Assembly (NCBI RefSeq): GCF_019880245.1 | Contig: NZ_CP082286.1 | Location: 2,870,521-2,934,520, forward strand | DNA from: Halobaculum roseum | GTDB lineage: Archaea > Halobacteriota > Halobacteria > Halobacteriales > Haloferacaceae | DNA length: 64,000 bases | Reading direction: 5' to 3' | Shown: positions 47,683-56,984 of the stretch, one piece after another | How positions within the stretch are numbered: position 1 is the first letter of the stretch | Layout: each line of letters starts with the position of its first letter | Program-made: the position numbers and the translations under genes | Notes under the pieces: model-generated | The model's input: the letters and a program-made list of their open reading frames with translations, nothing else | Database searches by the model: none | Told to the model about the DNA's origin: nothing

Positions 47683-48195
47683 ATGTCCGATGCGCACGCG
47701 GGTCCGGGCCCCGGCGAAGACGCGGACACCGATGCCGACGCGAACGCGGACGCCGACGCGGATCCCCTCGCGGACGTGGACCCCGATCGTCACCCCGTGG
47801 TCCTCTTCGACGGCGTCTGCAACCTCTGTCACGGGGCGATCCGGTTTCTCGTGCGCCACGACGACGCCGGCGTCTTCCGGTTCGCGCCGCTGGACTCGTC
47901 GGTCGGGCAGGCACTTCTGGAGCGCCACGGCCTGCCGACGACCGACCACGATTCGATCGTCCTCGTCGACGCCGACGGTACGCACCGGAAATCGGCCGCG
48001 GCGTTGCGAATCGCACGGCGGCTCGACCCGCCGTGGCACCTGCTGTGGGCGCTTCGGGTCGTACCGCGTCGGCTTCGGGATGCCGCCTACGATCTGATCG
48101 CCGAGTACCGATACGACGTGTTCGGGAGGAGGGACGCCTGTGAGATCCCGGAGCCGGAGATCAGGGAGCGGTTCGCCGAACGCGCACTGGAGTGA
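47683..48195 (+). CDS. DCC-family thiol-disulfide oxidoreductase-like protein (DUF393), 170 aa
   Basis: ATG 47683 after which a low-complexity Asp/Ala stretch (about 40 residues) precedes VVLFDGVCNLCHGAIRFL, the DxxCxxC signature of the family. FRFAPLDSSVGQ and SIVLVDADGTH follow, and PPWHLLWALRVVPRRLRDA. Redox role likely but unproven. Confidence 0.88.
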   Translation: MSDAHAGPGPGEDADTDADANADADADPLADVDPDRHPVVLFDGVCNLCHGAIRFLVRHDDAGVFRFAPLDSSVGQALLERHGLPTTDHDSIVLVDADGTHRKSAAALRIARRLDPPWHLLWALRVVPRRLRDAAYDLIAEYRYDVFGRRDACEIPEPEIRERFAERALE

Positions 48196-48260
48196 CCACC
48201 GGGGCGGCGAGTACAGCGTGGGCATCGAGCGACCGCGAGCGCCACGAGTGACCGCGGTAG

Positions 48261-49139
48261 CTACAGCACCGTCGCGCCGTCGCCGACGGCGGTCTGGTAG
48301 GCGCGCGCGCCGACGCCGGCGTCGGCGAACCCCTCGACCATCGCCGCCGCGACCGACCGACGGTCATCCGGCCGACACACCGCGAGCACGCTCGGGCCGG
48401 CGCCGCTGACGGTGACGCCCGTCGCGCCGGCAGCCAGTGCGGCTTCCCTGACGTCCGCGTAGCCGGTGATCAGCTTCGCGCGCGCCGGGGTCACCACGGG
48501 GTCGTCGAGCCCGCGGCCGACCAACTCGGGGTCCGACCGGCACATCCCGGCCGTCAGCGTCGCGGCGTTGCCGACCGTCTCGACGTGATCGGCCATCGAC
48601 ACGGAGTCGGGGACGACCTCGCGGGCGTCGCGCGTGGAGACCACCACCTCCGGGAGACACGCGACCAGCGACAGGTCCGCGTCGACGCTCGTCGCGCCGT
48701 CGTCGCTGCGGACGATGGTGAACCCCCCGAGCAGCGCCGGAGCGACGTTGTCGGCGTGTGCCTCCCCGGAGACGACTGCCTCGCCCTCGGCGGCGACGGA
48801 AACCAGGTCGTGACGGCTGTAGCCCCGGTCATACAGCTCGTTGAGCGCGACCGCGGCGGCGGCGGCCGACGCGGCGGAGGACCCCAGCCCCGAGGATGGA
48901 CGCACGCCCTTGTCGATGTGGATGTGGGCGGGCGCCTCGAGCGCGTCGGCGACGGCGCCGACGACGTTTTTCTCCGGGTCCGTCGGAATGAACTCCGCGC
49001 CCGCGCCGGTCACCTCGATGGTCGTCTCGGCGGCGCGTTCCACCGAGACGGTGTCTGCGGGGTGCGAGAGCGCGACGCCGAAGGTGTCGAAGCCGCTCCC
49101 GAGGTTCGCGCTGGTTGCCGGCGCGCGCGCGGTTACCAT
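48261..49139 (-). CDS. thrB: Homoserine kinase
   Basis: 292 aa, GHMP kinase. ATG 49139 begins MVTARAPATSANLGSGFD; a longer start at 49166 is unnecessary. The phosphate loop is PSSGLGSSAASAAAA, and TGVTVSGAGPSVLAV is the third GHMP motif. It phosphorylates homoserine for threonine synthesis. Stands alone on the minus strand. Confidence 0.94.
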   Translation of the reverse strand: MVTARAPATSANLGSGFDTFGVALSHPADTVSVERAAETTIEVTGAGAEFIPTDPEKNVVGAVADALEAPAHIHIDKGVRPSSGLGSSAASAAAAAVALNELYDRGYSRHDLVSVAAEGEAVVSGEAHADNVAPALLGGFTIVRSDDGATSVDADLSLVACLPEVVVSTRDAREVVPDSVSMADHVETVGNAATLTAGMCRSDPELVGRGLDDPVVTPARAKLITGYADVREAALAAGATGVTVSGAGPSVLAVCRPDDRRSVAAAMVEGFADAGVGARAYQTAVGDGATVL

Positions 49140-49250
49140 GCCGCGTCGGTCCGGCGCGGCGGGCAAAAGGATGACGTTCGGGGCGAGCGTCTGCCGCTCC
49201 GTTTCGGTCGCGAGCGAGACGTGACGCGAGAGCCGGCCGCAGGCGCGGGG

Positions 49251-49499
49251 TTACCGACGCGCGGTGACGAACACGAGCGGTCCGACGACGACCAGCACGA
49301 TGCCGAGGAAGAGGTAGTGGACCGGAACGAGCGACTGCGGCGTGAGCAGGAATATGACGCCGAACAGCATCGTGTTGAGCGCCATCGCTTTCCGCGAGAC
49401 CGGCAGCGTGGCGAGCGTCGTCAGCACGAACCCGAGCAGCAGCGCCTGTCCGACGTTGTACGGGAGCAGGAAGCTGTCGACGATCTGGAGCGGGATCAT
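49251..49499 (-). CDS. Small membrane protein, 82 aa
   Basis: Three hydrophobic helices: residues about 14-32 (VGQALLLGFVLTTLATL), 38-52 and 58-79 (VHYLFLGIVLVVVGPLVFV). No enzymatic motif. Probably a conserved haloarchaeal membrane protein; located between thrB and the next leftward membrane gene. Confidence 0.72.
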   Translation of the reverse strand: MIPLQIVDSFLLPYNVGQALLLGFVLTTLATLPVSRKAMALNTMLFGVIFLLTPQSLVPVHYLFLGIVLVVVGPLVFVTARR

Positions 49500-49619
49500 C
49501 TCTTGTCTCCAGTTCGCCCGGGGCGCCGCATTAACGTTCCGTTCTCGCTCGTTTACCTTCGCCCGGTACGGTGACGGGTCGCGATCGAGGGGGTTCCTCC
49601 TCCGGGATCGACGATCCCG

Positions 49620-49964
49620 TCAGTTCGGCCGGTCGTTCGCCGGCGTCGTCGGGTCCCCCCGTGAGCCGTCCGTCGCGTCCTCGGACCCGTCCCCGTCGGA
49701 TCCCTCGACCGACGAACCCGACGGCGGAACCTCGCGCTCGGCGTCCGGCCCGGTGATGTCGAGCGGCCGGATCCAGCCGTACCAGACGGCGAACACGGTG
49801 AGCCCGTAGCCGAAGATGAACACCAACCGGCCGAGGTCGTTGAACCCGAGGACGCCAAGCTGACGGCGGACGATCCCCGTCCCGGCGATACCGACGACCA
49901 GCACCACCGCGAGCAGGAGTCGGTCGCGGGTGATCCGGTCGCGAAACCGCGTGTCGTCGCCCAT
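49620..49964 (-). CDS. Small membrane protein, 114 aa
   Basis: ATG 49964 (MGDDTRFRDRITRDRLL). Helices: about 16-34 (LLLAVVLVVGIAGTGIV) and 44-62 (LGRLVFIFGYGLTVFAVW). The tail is acidic and serine-rich. Short 2-helix protein of unknown role. The longer open frame to 50093 overlaps the divergent Eis-like gene and is not needed. Confidence 0.68.
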   Translation of the reverse strand: MGDDTRFRDRITRDRLLLAVVLVVGIAGTGIVRRQLGVLGFNDLGRLVFIFGYGLTVFAVWYGWIRPLDITGPDAEREVPPSGSSVEGSDGDGSEDATDGSRGDPTTPANDRPN

Positions 49965-50065
49965 ACTCACGCTGGGTGTTCCAGCACCGAGAACCCCGCG
50001 ATCCGGCGTGGGTGTCGGTCCCAAGGCGTCACAAACGCTTTCCCCGACGGCGAACCCCTCGTCAC

Positions 50066-51328
50066 ATGCACTACAGCGCGGTCCCCGACGCACACGAGAA
50101 CGTCTTCGACGGGCACCTCGTGTACGCCTTCTCGCCGGAACGCGGACCTGATCACGAGCCGGAGGGTCCCGACCGTCCGGCGTCGTTTCACGCCAGGGGG
50201 CTCTACGACACCGAGGACATCGAGAACGCGGTGGACCCGGAGGACCCGAGGGATCCCGAGGATCTCGACGCCGCCGACCTCGCGGTCGTGTGCGGCTACT
50301 ACGACTTCGCCGCCCGCATCCGCGGCGGCGTCCGCGACGTGGCCGGCGTCTCGGCGGTCGCGTCGCCGCCGGAGGCGCGCCGACGCGGACTCGTTCGGGA
50401 CCTCCTCGGTCACGTGCACCGCGAACTCCGCGACGACGGGGTCGCCTTCGCCGCGCTGTGGCCCTTCGAGTACCCGTTCTATCGACGGCTCGGGTACGAA
50501 CGGATCTGTGACTACGCGCGGATCGAGGTCGCCCCCGACGCGCTGTCGAGCGCGTGCCCGGATCCGGCGGGGTCGTACGAGCAGCTCGACGCCGACGACT
50601 GGCCCCGTCTGGACGCGGTGTACGACGAGTGGGCGACCGCCGAGTTCCGGCTGAACCGCAGTGAGGATTGGTGGCGCAATCGGGTCTTCGAGTCGTGGGG
50701 AACCGACCCGTACGTGTACGGGTGGACCGACGGCGACCCCGGCGACGCGCTCCGTGGCTACGTGGTCTACACGATCACGGACGAGGACGATGCCGAGGGG
50801 AAGACGATGGCCGTGAGCGAGTTCGCCCACGTCGACCGCGAGGCGTGCGGTCACCTCCTGCGCTTCTGTCGCAACCACGACTCGCAGGTCGAGCGCGTCC
50901 GATTCACCGGGCCGGCAAACACTCGCCTGTTCGACGACCTCGACGACCCGCGAGCCGCGGAGACGGAGATACGGCCGGGACCGATGGCCCGTGTCGTCGA
51001 CGTGGGGCGAGCGTTGGAGGAGATCGCGTACCCGGAGGACTTCGATGTGACTCTCGTGCTCGACGTGCGCGACGACGCCTGCGAGTGGAACGACGACGCC
51101 TTCCGTCTCCACGTCGCCGACGGCCGAGGAGCCGTCGAACGCGTCGGCGACGACGCCGAGGCCGACGCGTCGCTCGACATCGGCGCGCTCTCGCGACTTG
51201 TCGTCGGCTCGCACGGGGTGGACAGGCTGGTCGAACTCGGCACCGTCGAGGTCGCTTCCGAGTCTGATCGCGAGACGCTGGCGACGCTCTTCCCCGAGAC
51301 GGATCCGTTCCTTCGGGAGGGGTTCTGA
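50066..51328 (+). CDS. GNAT acetyltransferase, Eis-like, 420 aa
   Basis: ATG 50066. The N-terminal GNAT domain shows VAGVSAVASPPEARRRGLVRDLL (acetyl-CoA loop Rx2GxxA variant) and FYRRLGYERI. A second GNAT-like half follows (about 170-300), and a C-terminal sterol-carrier-like domain (VTLVLDVRDDACEWNDDAF, DASLDIGALSRLVVGS). This three-part layout is that of Eis-type N-acetyltransferases. Substrate unknown. Confidence 0.88.
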   Translation: MHYSAVPDAHENVFDGHLVYAFSPERGPDHEPEGPDRPASFHARGLYDTEDIENAVDPEDPRDPEDLDAADLAVVCGYYDFAARIRGGVRDVAGVSAVASPPEARRRGLVRDLLGHVHRELRDDGVAFAALWPFEYPFYRRLGYERICDYARIEVAPDALSSACPDPAGSYEQLDADDWPRLDAVYDEWATAEFRLNRSEDWWRNRVFESWGTDPYVYGWTDGDPGDALRGYVVYTITDEDDAEGKTMAVSEFAHVDREACGHLLRFCRNHDSQVERVRFTGPANTRLFDDLDDPRAAETEIRPGPMARVVDVGRALEEIAYPEDFDVTLVLDVRDDACEWNDDAFRLHVADGRGAVERVGDDAEADASLDIGALSRLVVGSHGVDRLVELGTVEVASESDRETLATLFPETDPFLREGF

Positions 51329-51449
51329 GTCGCGACAGGGGACGTTCGAACCCTTCGGCTACCGTTACCGCTGGACGGCGGCGGGGTGCGGGTGCTAACC
51401 AACCGAGACAAGACGCGAGACTACCGTCTCAGTTTCGTTAGAACGCGGA

Positions 51450-51503
51450 AATTGGGTGGCTGGGGAGCCAGTGGCCCAATTCTCACCGGCCAAGGGCCGG
51501 TGA
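51450..51503. other. Two strong stem-loops beside the tRNA gene
   Basis: First: AATTGGG (51450-51456) with CCCAATT (51475-51481) enclosing TGGCT/AGCCA around a GGGG loop. Second: TCACCGGCC (51483-51491) with GGCCGGTGA (51495-51503), a perfect 9-bp stem with a 3-nt loop. They lie downstream of the leftward tRNA and after the rightward acetyltransferase gene. They could end transcription of either or form part of a small RNA. No U-tract. Confidence 0.55.
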
Positions 51504-51512
51504 TACCTTGGA

Positions 51513-51586
51513 TGGGCCAACACGGATTTGAACCGTGGACCTCCCGGTTATCAGCCGAGCGCTCAACCTGACTGAGCTATTGGCCC
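51513..51586 (-). tRNA. tRNA-Ile (anticodon GAU)
   Basis: 74 nt. The acceptor stem GGGCCAA pairs perfectly with TTGGCCC, discriminator A. The anticodon loop is CTGATAA, giving GAU. The T arm contains GGTTCAAATCC. No CCA is encoded and no intron is visible. It stands between the Eis-like gene and fxsA, in a region with two stem-loops downstream. Confidence 0.96.
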
Positions 51587-51683
51587 AGGCGAGCGCATCT
51601 TCGAGTAGTGGGAGGGATTGGTTAAGCGTTTCCGTTCGGCACCGGCGTCACGTCATGCGGTTGCACGGCTCGCGACGACGGGC

Positions 51684-52295
51684 TTACCGCGGGCGGTCCT
51701 CGCGTTCGTCCCCGTCGTCGACCTCCTCGAAGTCGACGTCGACGACGTCGTCGTCCGCGGCGTCGGTCGCGTCGCGCTCGTCCGCGGTCGCCCCGCCACC
51801 GAAGCCCGCGGTTCCGGCCGGTCCGGTCCCACCGGTCGCGTCGCCGCCGGCGGCACCGTCCGGGTTCGGGAACCCGCCCGTCCAGACCGCGCCCGTCGCG
51901 AAGCCGTCCATCCGCGCGTCGACGTACGGCACGACGACGTAGCGGCGCAGCAGCTCGCGGATCGGGTACCGTGTCGGCGGGATCGCGAGCAGGAACCCGA
52001 TCACGTCGGTCACCAGCCCCGGCGTGAGCAGGAACGCGCCCGCGGCGATCAACAGCCCGCCGTCGAGTACCTCGCCGGTCGGCACCTCGCCGGTCGCGAG
52101 CTTTCGTTGGACGGCACGAAGCGTGTGGCGCCCCTCGGCGCGCACGAGCAGCATCCCGAGCAGGCCGGTGAGGACGACCAGCGCGACCGTCTGCACCGCC
52201 GTCAGGAGGTTCGTCGCCACCCACAGCAGGAACGCCGCGTCCGCCAGCGGGATCGCGAGCAGGGCCACGAGCAGGTAGCGAACCCGAATGCGCAT
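51684..52295 (-). CDS. fxsA: FxsA-type membrane protein, 203 aa
   Basis: N-terminal half with four hydrophobic helices in the FxsA pattern: YLLVALLAIPLADAAFLLWV, VALVVLTGLLGMLLVRAEG, then the signature DGGLLIAAGAFLLTPGLVTDVIG. The last 75 residues are Gly/Asp-rich and disordered. Originally linked to phage exclusion in E. coli; in archaea the role is unknown. Confidence 0.88.
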   Translation of the reverse strand: MRIRVRYLLVALLAIPLADAAFLLWVATNLLTAVQTVALVVLTGLLGMLLVRAEGRHTLRAVQRKLATGEVPTGEVLDGGLLIAAGAFLLTPGLVTDVIGFLLAIPPTRYPIRELLRRYVVVPYVDARMDGFATGAVWTGGFPNPDGAAGGDATGGTGPAGTAGFGGGATADERDATDAADDDVVDVDFEEVDDGDEREDRPR

Positions 52296-52422
52296 ACTCG
52301 GGCTATCCGATCGCGGTGTATAGCCCTTTTGGAGGGTCTCCGGTCGCGGCTCGCGCCCCCTCCGCGTCCCGGTCGACGACCGCGAACGCCGACTTTACCC
52401 TCGGGCGCCTCCGAACGCGAGT

Positions 52423-53988
52423 ATGACCGACGACACGCGCGTCCAGTGGCGCGACTGGGGCGCCGACGCGTTCGCGGAGGCCGAACGAACGGGGCGACCC
52501 GTGCTGCTGTTTCTGACGGCGACGTGGTGTGACGACTGCCACCGGATGCTCGTCGAGACGTTCGGCGAGCCGCGCATCGCGGCCAACGTCAACGACGGCT
52601 TCGTCCCGGTGAAGGTCGACGTGGACCGAGAGCCGCGCGTCCGCGAGCGATACAACATGGGCGGGTTCCCCTCGACGGTGTTCACCACGCCCACGGGTGA
52701 GCTACTCACCGGCGCGACGTACCTCGGCCCCGACGGCTTCCGAACGGTGCTCGATCGCGTCCGCGAGACGTGGGACGAAAGCGGCGAGGAGGCCGGGCGC
52801 GTGCCGCGCGCCCTCGCGGGCAACGAGACGCCGGAAGGGTCCGTCACGACCGCCATCGAGGAGCACCTCGCGGGGCAACTCGACTCGCAGTGGGACCCCG
52901 AGTTCGCCGGCTGGGGCGACGACGCGAAGTTCCCCATGCCGCGGACGATCGAGTTCGCGCTCAAGCGCGACCGGTACAAGGCGACGCAGACGCTCGATGC
53001 GATCGAGCGCAACCTCCTCGACGACGACGGCGGCGTGTTCCGCTACGCCGGCGCGCGCGACTGGTCGGACCCCGCCCGGGAGAAGCTGCTCGCCGACGAC
53101 GCGGGCGTCCTGCGCGCGTTCGCCAACGGCTATCTCTACACCGGCGACGAGTCGTACCGCGAGACCGCCGAGTCGGTCCGCGCGTTCCTCGACGCCGACC
53201 TCTGGTCGGGGTTCGCCTACGGCGCGAGCGTCGGGCCCGACGGCGAACGCACCGACATCACCGCCTACGCCGGCGGTAACGCGCTCGCCGCCGACGCCAT
53301 GCTCACCCTCGCGGCGTACACCGACGACGAGCGCGCCCGGGAGTCCGCCGAGAAGGCGCTCGCGTACCTCCGCGAGACGCTCGTCGACGCCGACGGAACC
53401 GTCCGCCATCTCGACGCCGACGACGCCGAGACCGACCTCCTGGAGGACGTGGCCCGCGTGGCGGCCGCGTTCTGCACCGCCGAGTCGGTCCTCGGCGACG
53501 GCGTCGGCGTCGCCCGCGCGGTCGCCGACCGGGGACTCGACGTCCTCGGCGACGCCGACGCGTTCCGGGACGGCCCCGCCTCGGGGCCCGGGATGCTCGA
53601 TCGACCGCTGCGCCCCATCGACGGCGTCGTCGAGTTCGCCGACGCGCTCCTGGATCTCGCGGCGCTCACCGGCGAGGACGCCTACCGCGAGCGCGCCGAG
53701 GTCGCCGTCGGCGCCTTCGCCGGCGCGGCCGAACGAATGGGCGCGCAGGTGGCCGGCTACGGCTCCGTCGCCGGTCGCCTCACGCGCGACCCGCTCGTCG
53801 TCGACGTGGGCGCGCCCGTCGGGGCCGACCTCCACCGCGCCGCGTTGCGGATCGCGGATCACGAGGCGGTCGTCGTCCCCGACAGCGACTGCGCCCCCGA
53901 GGGAACGGCCTCCCTCCGCGGCCGCGAGGACGGGCGCGCCGAGTCGCCCGACGCGTTGATGCGGCTGGTCGCCGACGCCGCCGAGTGA
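52423..53988 (+). CDS. Thioredoxin-fold DUF255 (YyaL/SSP411-like) protein, short form, 521 aa
   Basis: The N-terminal thioredoxin-like domain is VLLFLTATWCDDCHRML (residues 26-42, with CDDC pair) and VPVKVDVDREPRVRERYN. The large alpha/alpha-barrel part follows (GWGDDAKFPMPRTIEFALK, GGVFRYAGARDWSDPAREKLL, NGYLYTGDESYRETAES). About 150-200 residues shorter than bacterial YyaL. The conserved KFPxP motif is present. Function unclear; sugar or thiol chemistry has been proposed for the family. Confidence 0.9.
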   Translation: MTDDTRVQWRDWGADAFAEAERTGRPVLLFLTATWCDDCHRMLVETFGEPRIAANVNDGFVPVKVDVDREPRVRERYNMGGFPSTVFTTPTGELLTGATYLGPDGFRTVLDRVRETWDESGEEAGRVPRALAGNETPEGSVTTAIEEHLAGQLDSQWDPEFAGWGDDAKFPMPRTIEFALKRDRYKATQTLDAIERNLLDDDGGVFRYAGARDWSDPAREKLLADDAGVLRAFANGYLYTGDESYRETAESVRAFLDADLWSGFAYGASVGPDGERTDITAYAGGNALAADAMLTLAAYTDDERARESAEKALAYLRETLVDADGTVRHLDADDAETDLLEDVARVAAAFCTAESVLGDGVGVARAVADRGLDVLGDADAFRDGPASGPGMLDRPLRPIDGVVEFADALLDLAALTGEDAYRERAEVAVGAFAGAAERMGAQVAGYGSVAGRLTRDPLVVDVGAPVGADLHRAALRIADHEAVVVPDSDCAPEGTASLRGREDGRAESPDALMRLVADAAE

Positions 53989-54053
53989 CCGACGGGCCGG
54001 GCGATCGCTCGGGCGGGTAAACCCGGAGTGTGTTTTTTCATCCCCCATCCCGT

Positions 54054-54060
54054 GGAGGTG
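54054..54060 (+). promoter_or_regulatory. Ribosome-binding site of the TrmB gene
   Basis: GGAGGTG ends 2 nt before ATG 54063. Most genes here have no such site, so it decides the start. Confidence 0.55.
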
Positions 54061-54062
54061 GT

Positions 54063-54866
54063 ATGGCTGACCTTCGCGACCTGGGGCTCTCCGAGTACGA
54101 GTCTCGCGCGTACCGCGCCCTCCTCGACGCCGGGCCGGCAACCGCCAAGGAGTTGTCCGACGCCAGCGGCGTGCCGATGGGCCGGGTGTACGACGTGCTC
54201 AACAGCCTCGAACGGCATCGGCTCGCCCGGAGTCAGGCCGCGAGCAGACCGAAGAAGTACCTCGCGGTCGAGCCGGACGCGGCCCTCGACCGACTGCTGG
54301 AGGAGAAGAAGCGCGAACTCGACGAGCAGGCCGAGCAGTACGAGACCGTCGTCGACGAGCTCTCGACGGAATTGGAGGCGGGTGACCCGCCCGACGAGCA
54401 GTTCTGGACCGCCGCGCTCGGACCGGAGGACACCGCGGACCTGCTGCTCGAACGGCTGTCGGCGGCCGACGAGCGCGTCGTGATGATCGCCGCCGCGCCG
54501 GCGTCCGGACTGGACATCGGCGCCGTCGGCGAGTCGATAACCGAGGAACTGGAGGCGGCGCTCGAACGCGGCGTCGACGTGTCGCTGCTGCTGTCGGAGG
54601 AACTGCCGGCGCAGCTCCCCGAGAGCGTCGGGCAGCGCTACTTCGATCGGATGGCGGACCACCCGAACTTCACTGTGCGGACGGCGCCGGGGTTGCGCGG
54701 GACGTTCACGCTTGTCGACGACGCGGAGGTGTGCATGGAGGTACCGAGCCCGGTCGACCCAGACGAGTCGTTCGCGATGATCGACCTGAAGGACCCCGAG
54801 TTCGCGGGCGACGTTCGGCGGGCGTTCCGCGAGCGGTGGGAGGAGGCGGCGCCGCTGGGACTGTAG
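54063..54866 (+). CDS. TrmB-family transcriptional regulator, 267 aa
   Basis: ATG 54063 follows GGAGGTG, a strong ribosome-binding site unusual for this organism. Winged HTH at residues about 8-70 (LSEYESRAYRALLDAGPAT, GVPMGRVYDVLNSLERH), coiled helix EEKKRELDEQAEQYE, then the C-terminal domain from residue 115. Short TrmB compared with sugar-binding types (about 340 aa). Target genes unknown; stands alone between a DUF255 gene and mptA. Confidence 0.86.
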   Translation: MADLRDLGLSEYESRAYRALLDAGPATAKELSDASGVPMGRVYDVLNSLERHRLARSQAASRPKKYLAVEPDAALDRLLEEKKRELDEQAEQYETVVDELSTELEAGDPPDEQFWTAALGPEDTADLLLERLSAADERVVMIAAAPASGLDIGAVGESITEELEAALERGVDVSLLLSEELPAQLPESVGQRYFDRMADHPNFTVRTAPGLRGTFTLVDDAEVCMEVPSPVDPDESFAMIDLKDPEFAGDVRRAFRERWEEAAPLGL

Positions 54867-54953
54867 CGTCGCCGTCGGCAGTGTCGTGTCGGCCGATGTG
54901 CGACCGGTTCACGGGCGGTCGGAAAGGAGGCGATCCGAGGCCGCCAGCGGCGG

Positions 54954-55880
54954 TTACTTCCGGAGTTCCTCGCGCAACGTGCCCATGGTGATCTCGCGCT
55001 CGGCGTGGGCGTTGTGCTGGTGGATGGACTCGTCGTTCGACTGCTTCATGTGGACGACCACGTCGTCGTCGAGGTTGTCGTAGCGCTCGACCACGTCCTC
55101 GGCCATCGTCCGGACGCAGTCCTCGACGAACTTGGCGTCCATGTGGGCTTGGTACGTCATGTGGTCCTCGTCGGGACGCTTGGCGTAGTTGTAGATCCGC
55201 GCGCTCATCGCGTCGCGGGCCGTGTCTATCACGTCGAGCAGATCGACGTCGGGCGATCCCTCGGCGGTGAACGAGAGCGTGGCGTGCCCGCGCTGGGAGT
55301 GTCCCGGCTGGGGGACCTCGTCGAGGAACTCATCGGCGACCTCGTCGTCGACGCCCAGGTCGTCGAGCTTCTCGCGGGCGCGCGACTCGGACATGCCCTG
55401 CGAGCACGGACAGACGGTCATGCCGGTCACCTCGGCGCCGATCTCCTCGCGCGTGCCGTCCTCGTCGGCGACCGCGCTGGCGATGACGGAGAACGTCGAC
55501 TGCGTCTCGCGGCCGGAGGCGGGGGTGTCCTCGCGGGCCGCAAGCTCCGCGGTCATCTCGATCTCCGCGGTCGTCGTGTAGTCGTGTTTCGCGAGCAGCC
55601 GCTCGGCGGCGTCGCCGCAGACGTCCTCGATGCGGTACGCCTCGTCGCGCGTCGCCGCCTCCAGCACCTCGTCGATGACCTCCATGTTCCGGCTCATGTC
55701 GATCCCCTTGCGCTCGCTCGGGAGGTCGACGAACACCGAGAACTCGGCCATGAACACCCACGGTCGCTGGTCGCCCCGATCGATCTTCACGAGCTTGTCG
55801 ACGCCGGTCACCCCGACCTGACTCAGTCCGACGGAGACGTCAGGCCGACTGGCCTGCACGTCCGGCAACTGGTGACTCAT
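54954..55880 (-). CDS. mptA: GTP cyclohydrolase MptA (FolE2 family)
   Basis: 308 aa. The metal-binding motif is [12 protein letters not shown], with [12 protein letters not shown] and [15 protein letters not shown] as further conserved parts; [11 protein letters not shown] ends the protein. The archaeal Fe(II)-dependent enzyme converts GTP to a 7,8-dihydroneopterin cyclic phosphate for tetrahydropterin cofactors. Stands alone on the minus strand. Confidence 0.95.
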   Translation of the reverse strand: MSHQLPDVQASRPDVSVGLSQVGVTGVDKLVKIDRGDQRPWVFMAEFSVFVDLPSERKGIDMSRNMEVIDEVLEAATRDEAYRIEDVCGDAAERLLAKHDYTTTAEIEMTAELAAREDTPASGRETQSTFSVIASAVADEDGTREEIGAEVTGMTVCPCSQGMSESRAREKLDDLGVDDEVADEFLDEVPQPGHSQRGHATLSFTAEGSPDVDLLDVIDTARDAMSARIYNYAKRPDEDHMTYQAHMDAKFVEDCVRTMAEDVVERYDNLDDDVVVHMKQSNDESIHQHNAHAEREITMGTLREELRK

Positions 55881-55994
55881 TGAGTGGATACTCCCAAGGG
55901 TCGGCGCTGATTAGTGGTTTCGAAAGCTGAAGGTCGCCGTCGGACGCGCCGAACGCGCGCTTCGTCGGTTCGGGTCGGGGGGGTCGTCGCGCGC

Positions 55995-56411
55995 TCAGGG
56001 CCAGTCGTCGCGCGTGTCCTCGTCGAAGTGCGCCGACTCCTCCTCGGGGTCGGTCAGCGTCCAGCCGGCCGCCTCGGCCGCCTGCGACAGCGGGAGGTAC
56101 TCCCAGCCGGTCTCCTCGGCGACCGCGCGGTCCTCGTCGGTCGTCCCGACGAACACGTGTCGGTCCGTGTCGAACTGGCGTTTCACGTTCTCCAGCGACT
56201 CCGTCACGCCCCGCGGCCCCGAGAAGAAGTCCTGGCGGACGCGGTGCTTTCGGGTGAAGTTGGTGACCACGTACGTGGGCTTCTCGGAGACCACGCCGAC
56301 GTACTCGGTCCACCCGCGCGCGTCGTTGAACACCGTGTTCGGGTCGGCCAACGACTTCAGCGCGTCCAACTCGAAGGCGAGCGTCATGTCGCTCGAACCG
56401 CCGCCATCCAT
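55995..56411 (-). CDS. Conserved haloarchaeal protein (DUF7124-like?), 138 aa
   Basis: ATG 56411 (MDGGGSSDMTLAFELDALK) is chosen; the frame to 56498 adds an Arg-rich, non-haloarchaeal stretch. Contains DARGWTEYVGVVSEKPTY, RKHRVRQDFFSGPRGV and FVGTTDEDRAVAEETGWEYLP. An alpha/beta fold of Rossmann-like strand order is likely. Function unknown. Confidence 0.78.
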   Translation of the reverse strand: MDGGGSSDMTLAFELDALKSLADPNTVFNDARGWTEYVGVVSEKPTYVVTNFTRKHRVRQDFFSGPRGVTESLENVKRQFDTDRHVFVGTTDEDRAVAEETGWEYLPLSQAAEAAGWTLTDPEEESAHFDEDTRDDWP

Positions 56412-56538
56412 GGGCGTACTCCGGGGGTGGCGCCGAAAACGGTGTCGGTCCGGGGCTTCCGCTATCCGGCAGTCACACATCCCGTCAGCCGGTCGCACAT
56501 CCCGGCTGTCGGTCGCTCGCTCCGCGTCTACCGACCGA

Positions 56539-56847
56539 TCAGCGCGTGTCGGTCGCCCGCTCCCCGCCGTCCGACGCGACCGTCACCCCGTCGTCCGACG
56601 CCGCGGCGTCGGCGGTCCACCTCGTCCGTCCCGCTCCGACGACCCGGTAGTACGACGTGTGCACCACGACCTCCCCGGCGTCGAGATCGGGGACGGACCG
56701 CCGTTCGCCGGCGATCAGCGCGAGGAAGTCGGCTAACGCGCGCTCGCTCAACTGATCGACGTGCCGGACCGTCGCCTCCTCGGCGACGGACTCGGCGTGA
56801 CGCACCGTCAGTTTCGGGCCGTTTCGTGTCACGTGGTACCAATACAC
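56539..56847 (-). CDS. Conserved-looking protein with GTG start, 102 aa
   Basis: No ATG is in frame at the right place; GTG 56847 gives MYWYHVTRNGPKLTV. The protein continues with HAESVAEEATVRHVDQLSE, ADFLALIAGERRSVPDLD and VVVHTSYYRVVGAGR, then an acidic tail. The A/T-rich TAAGTAATAAT lies directly upstream. The composition is haloarchaeal and the fold appears compact. The frame stays open far upstream on the minus strand, so only the part from GTG is credible. Confidence 0.6.
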   Translation of the reverse strand: MYWYHVTRNGPKLTVRHAESVAEEATVRHVDQLSERALADFLALIAGERRSVPDLDAGEVVVHTSYYRVVGAGRTRWTADAAASDDGVTVASDGGERATDTR

Positions 56848-56984
56848 ATGATTATTACTTAACGTTGTGGGTGCGAACGAACAGGCGGCGGTGGGGCATC
56901 GACAGTGGATCCGGGAGAACGAGAACCCGAAGGAGAAACGGAACGAGAAACGAACACGAACGCGACGGTCGCCGGACCGGTGGG

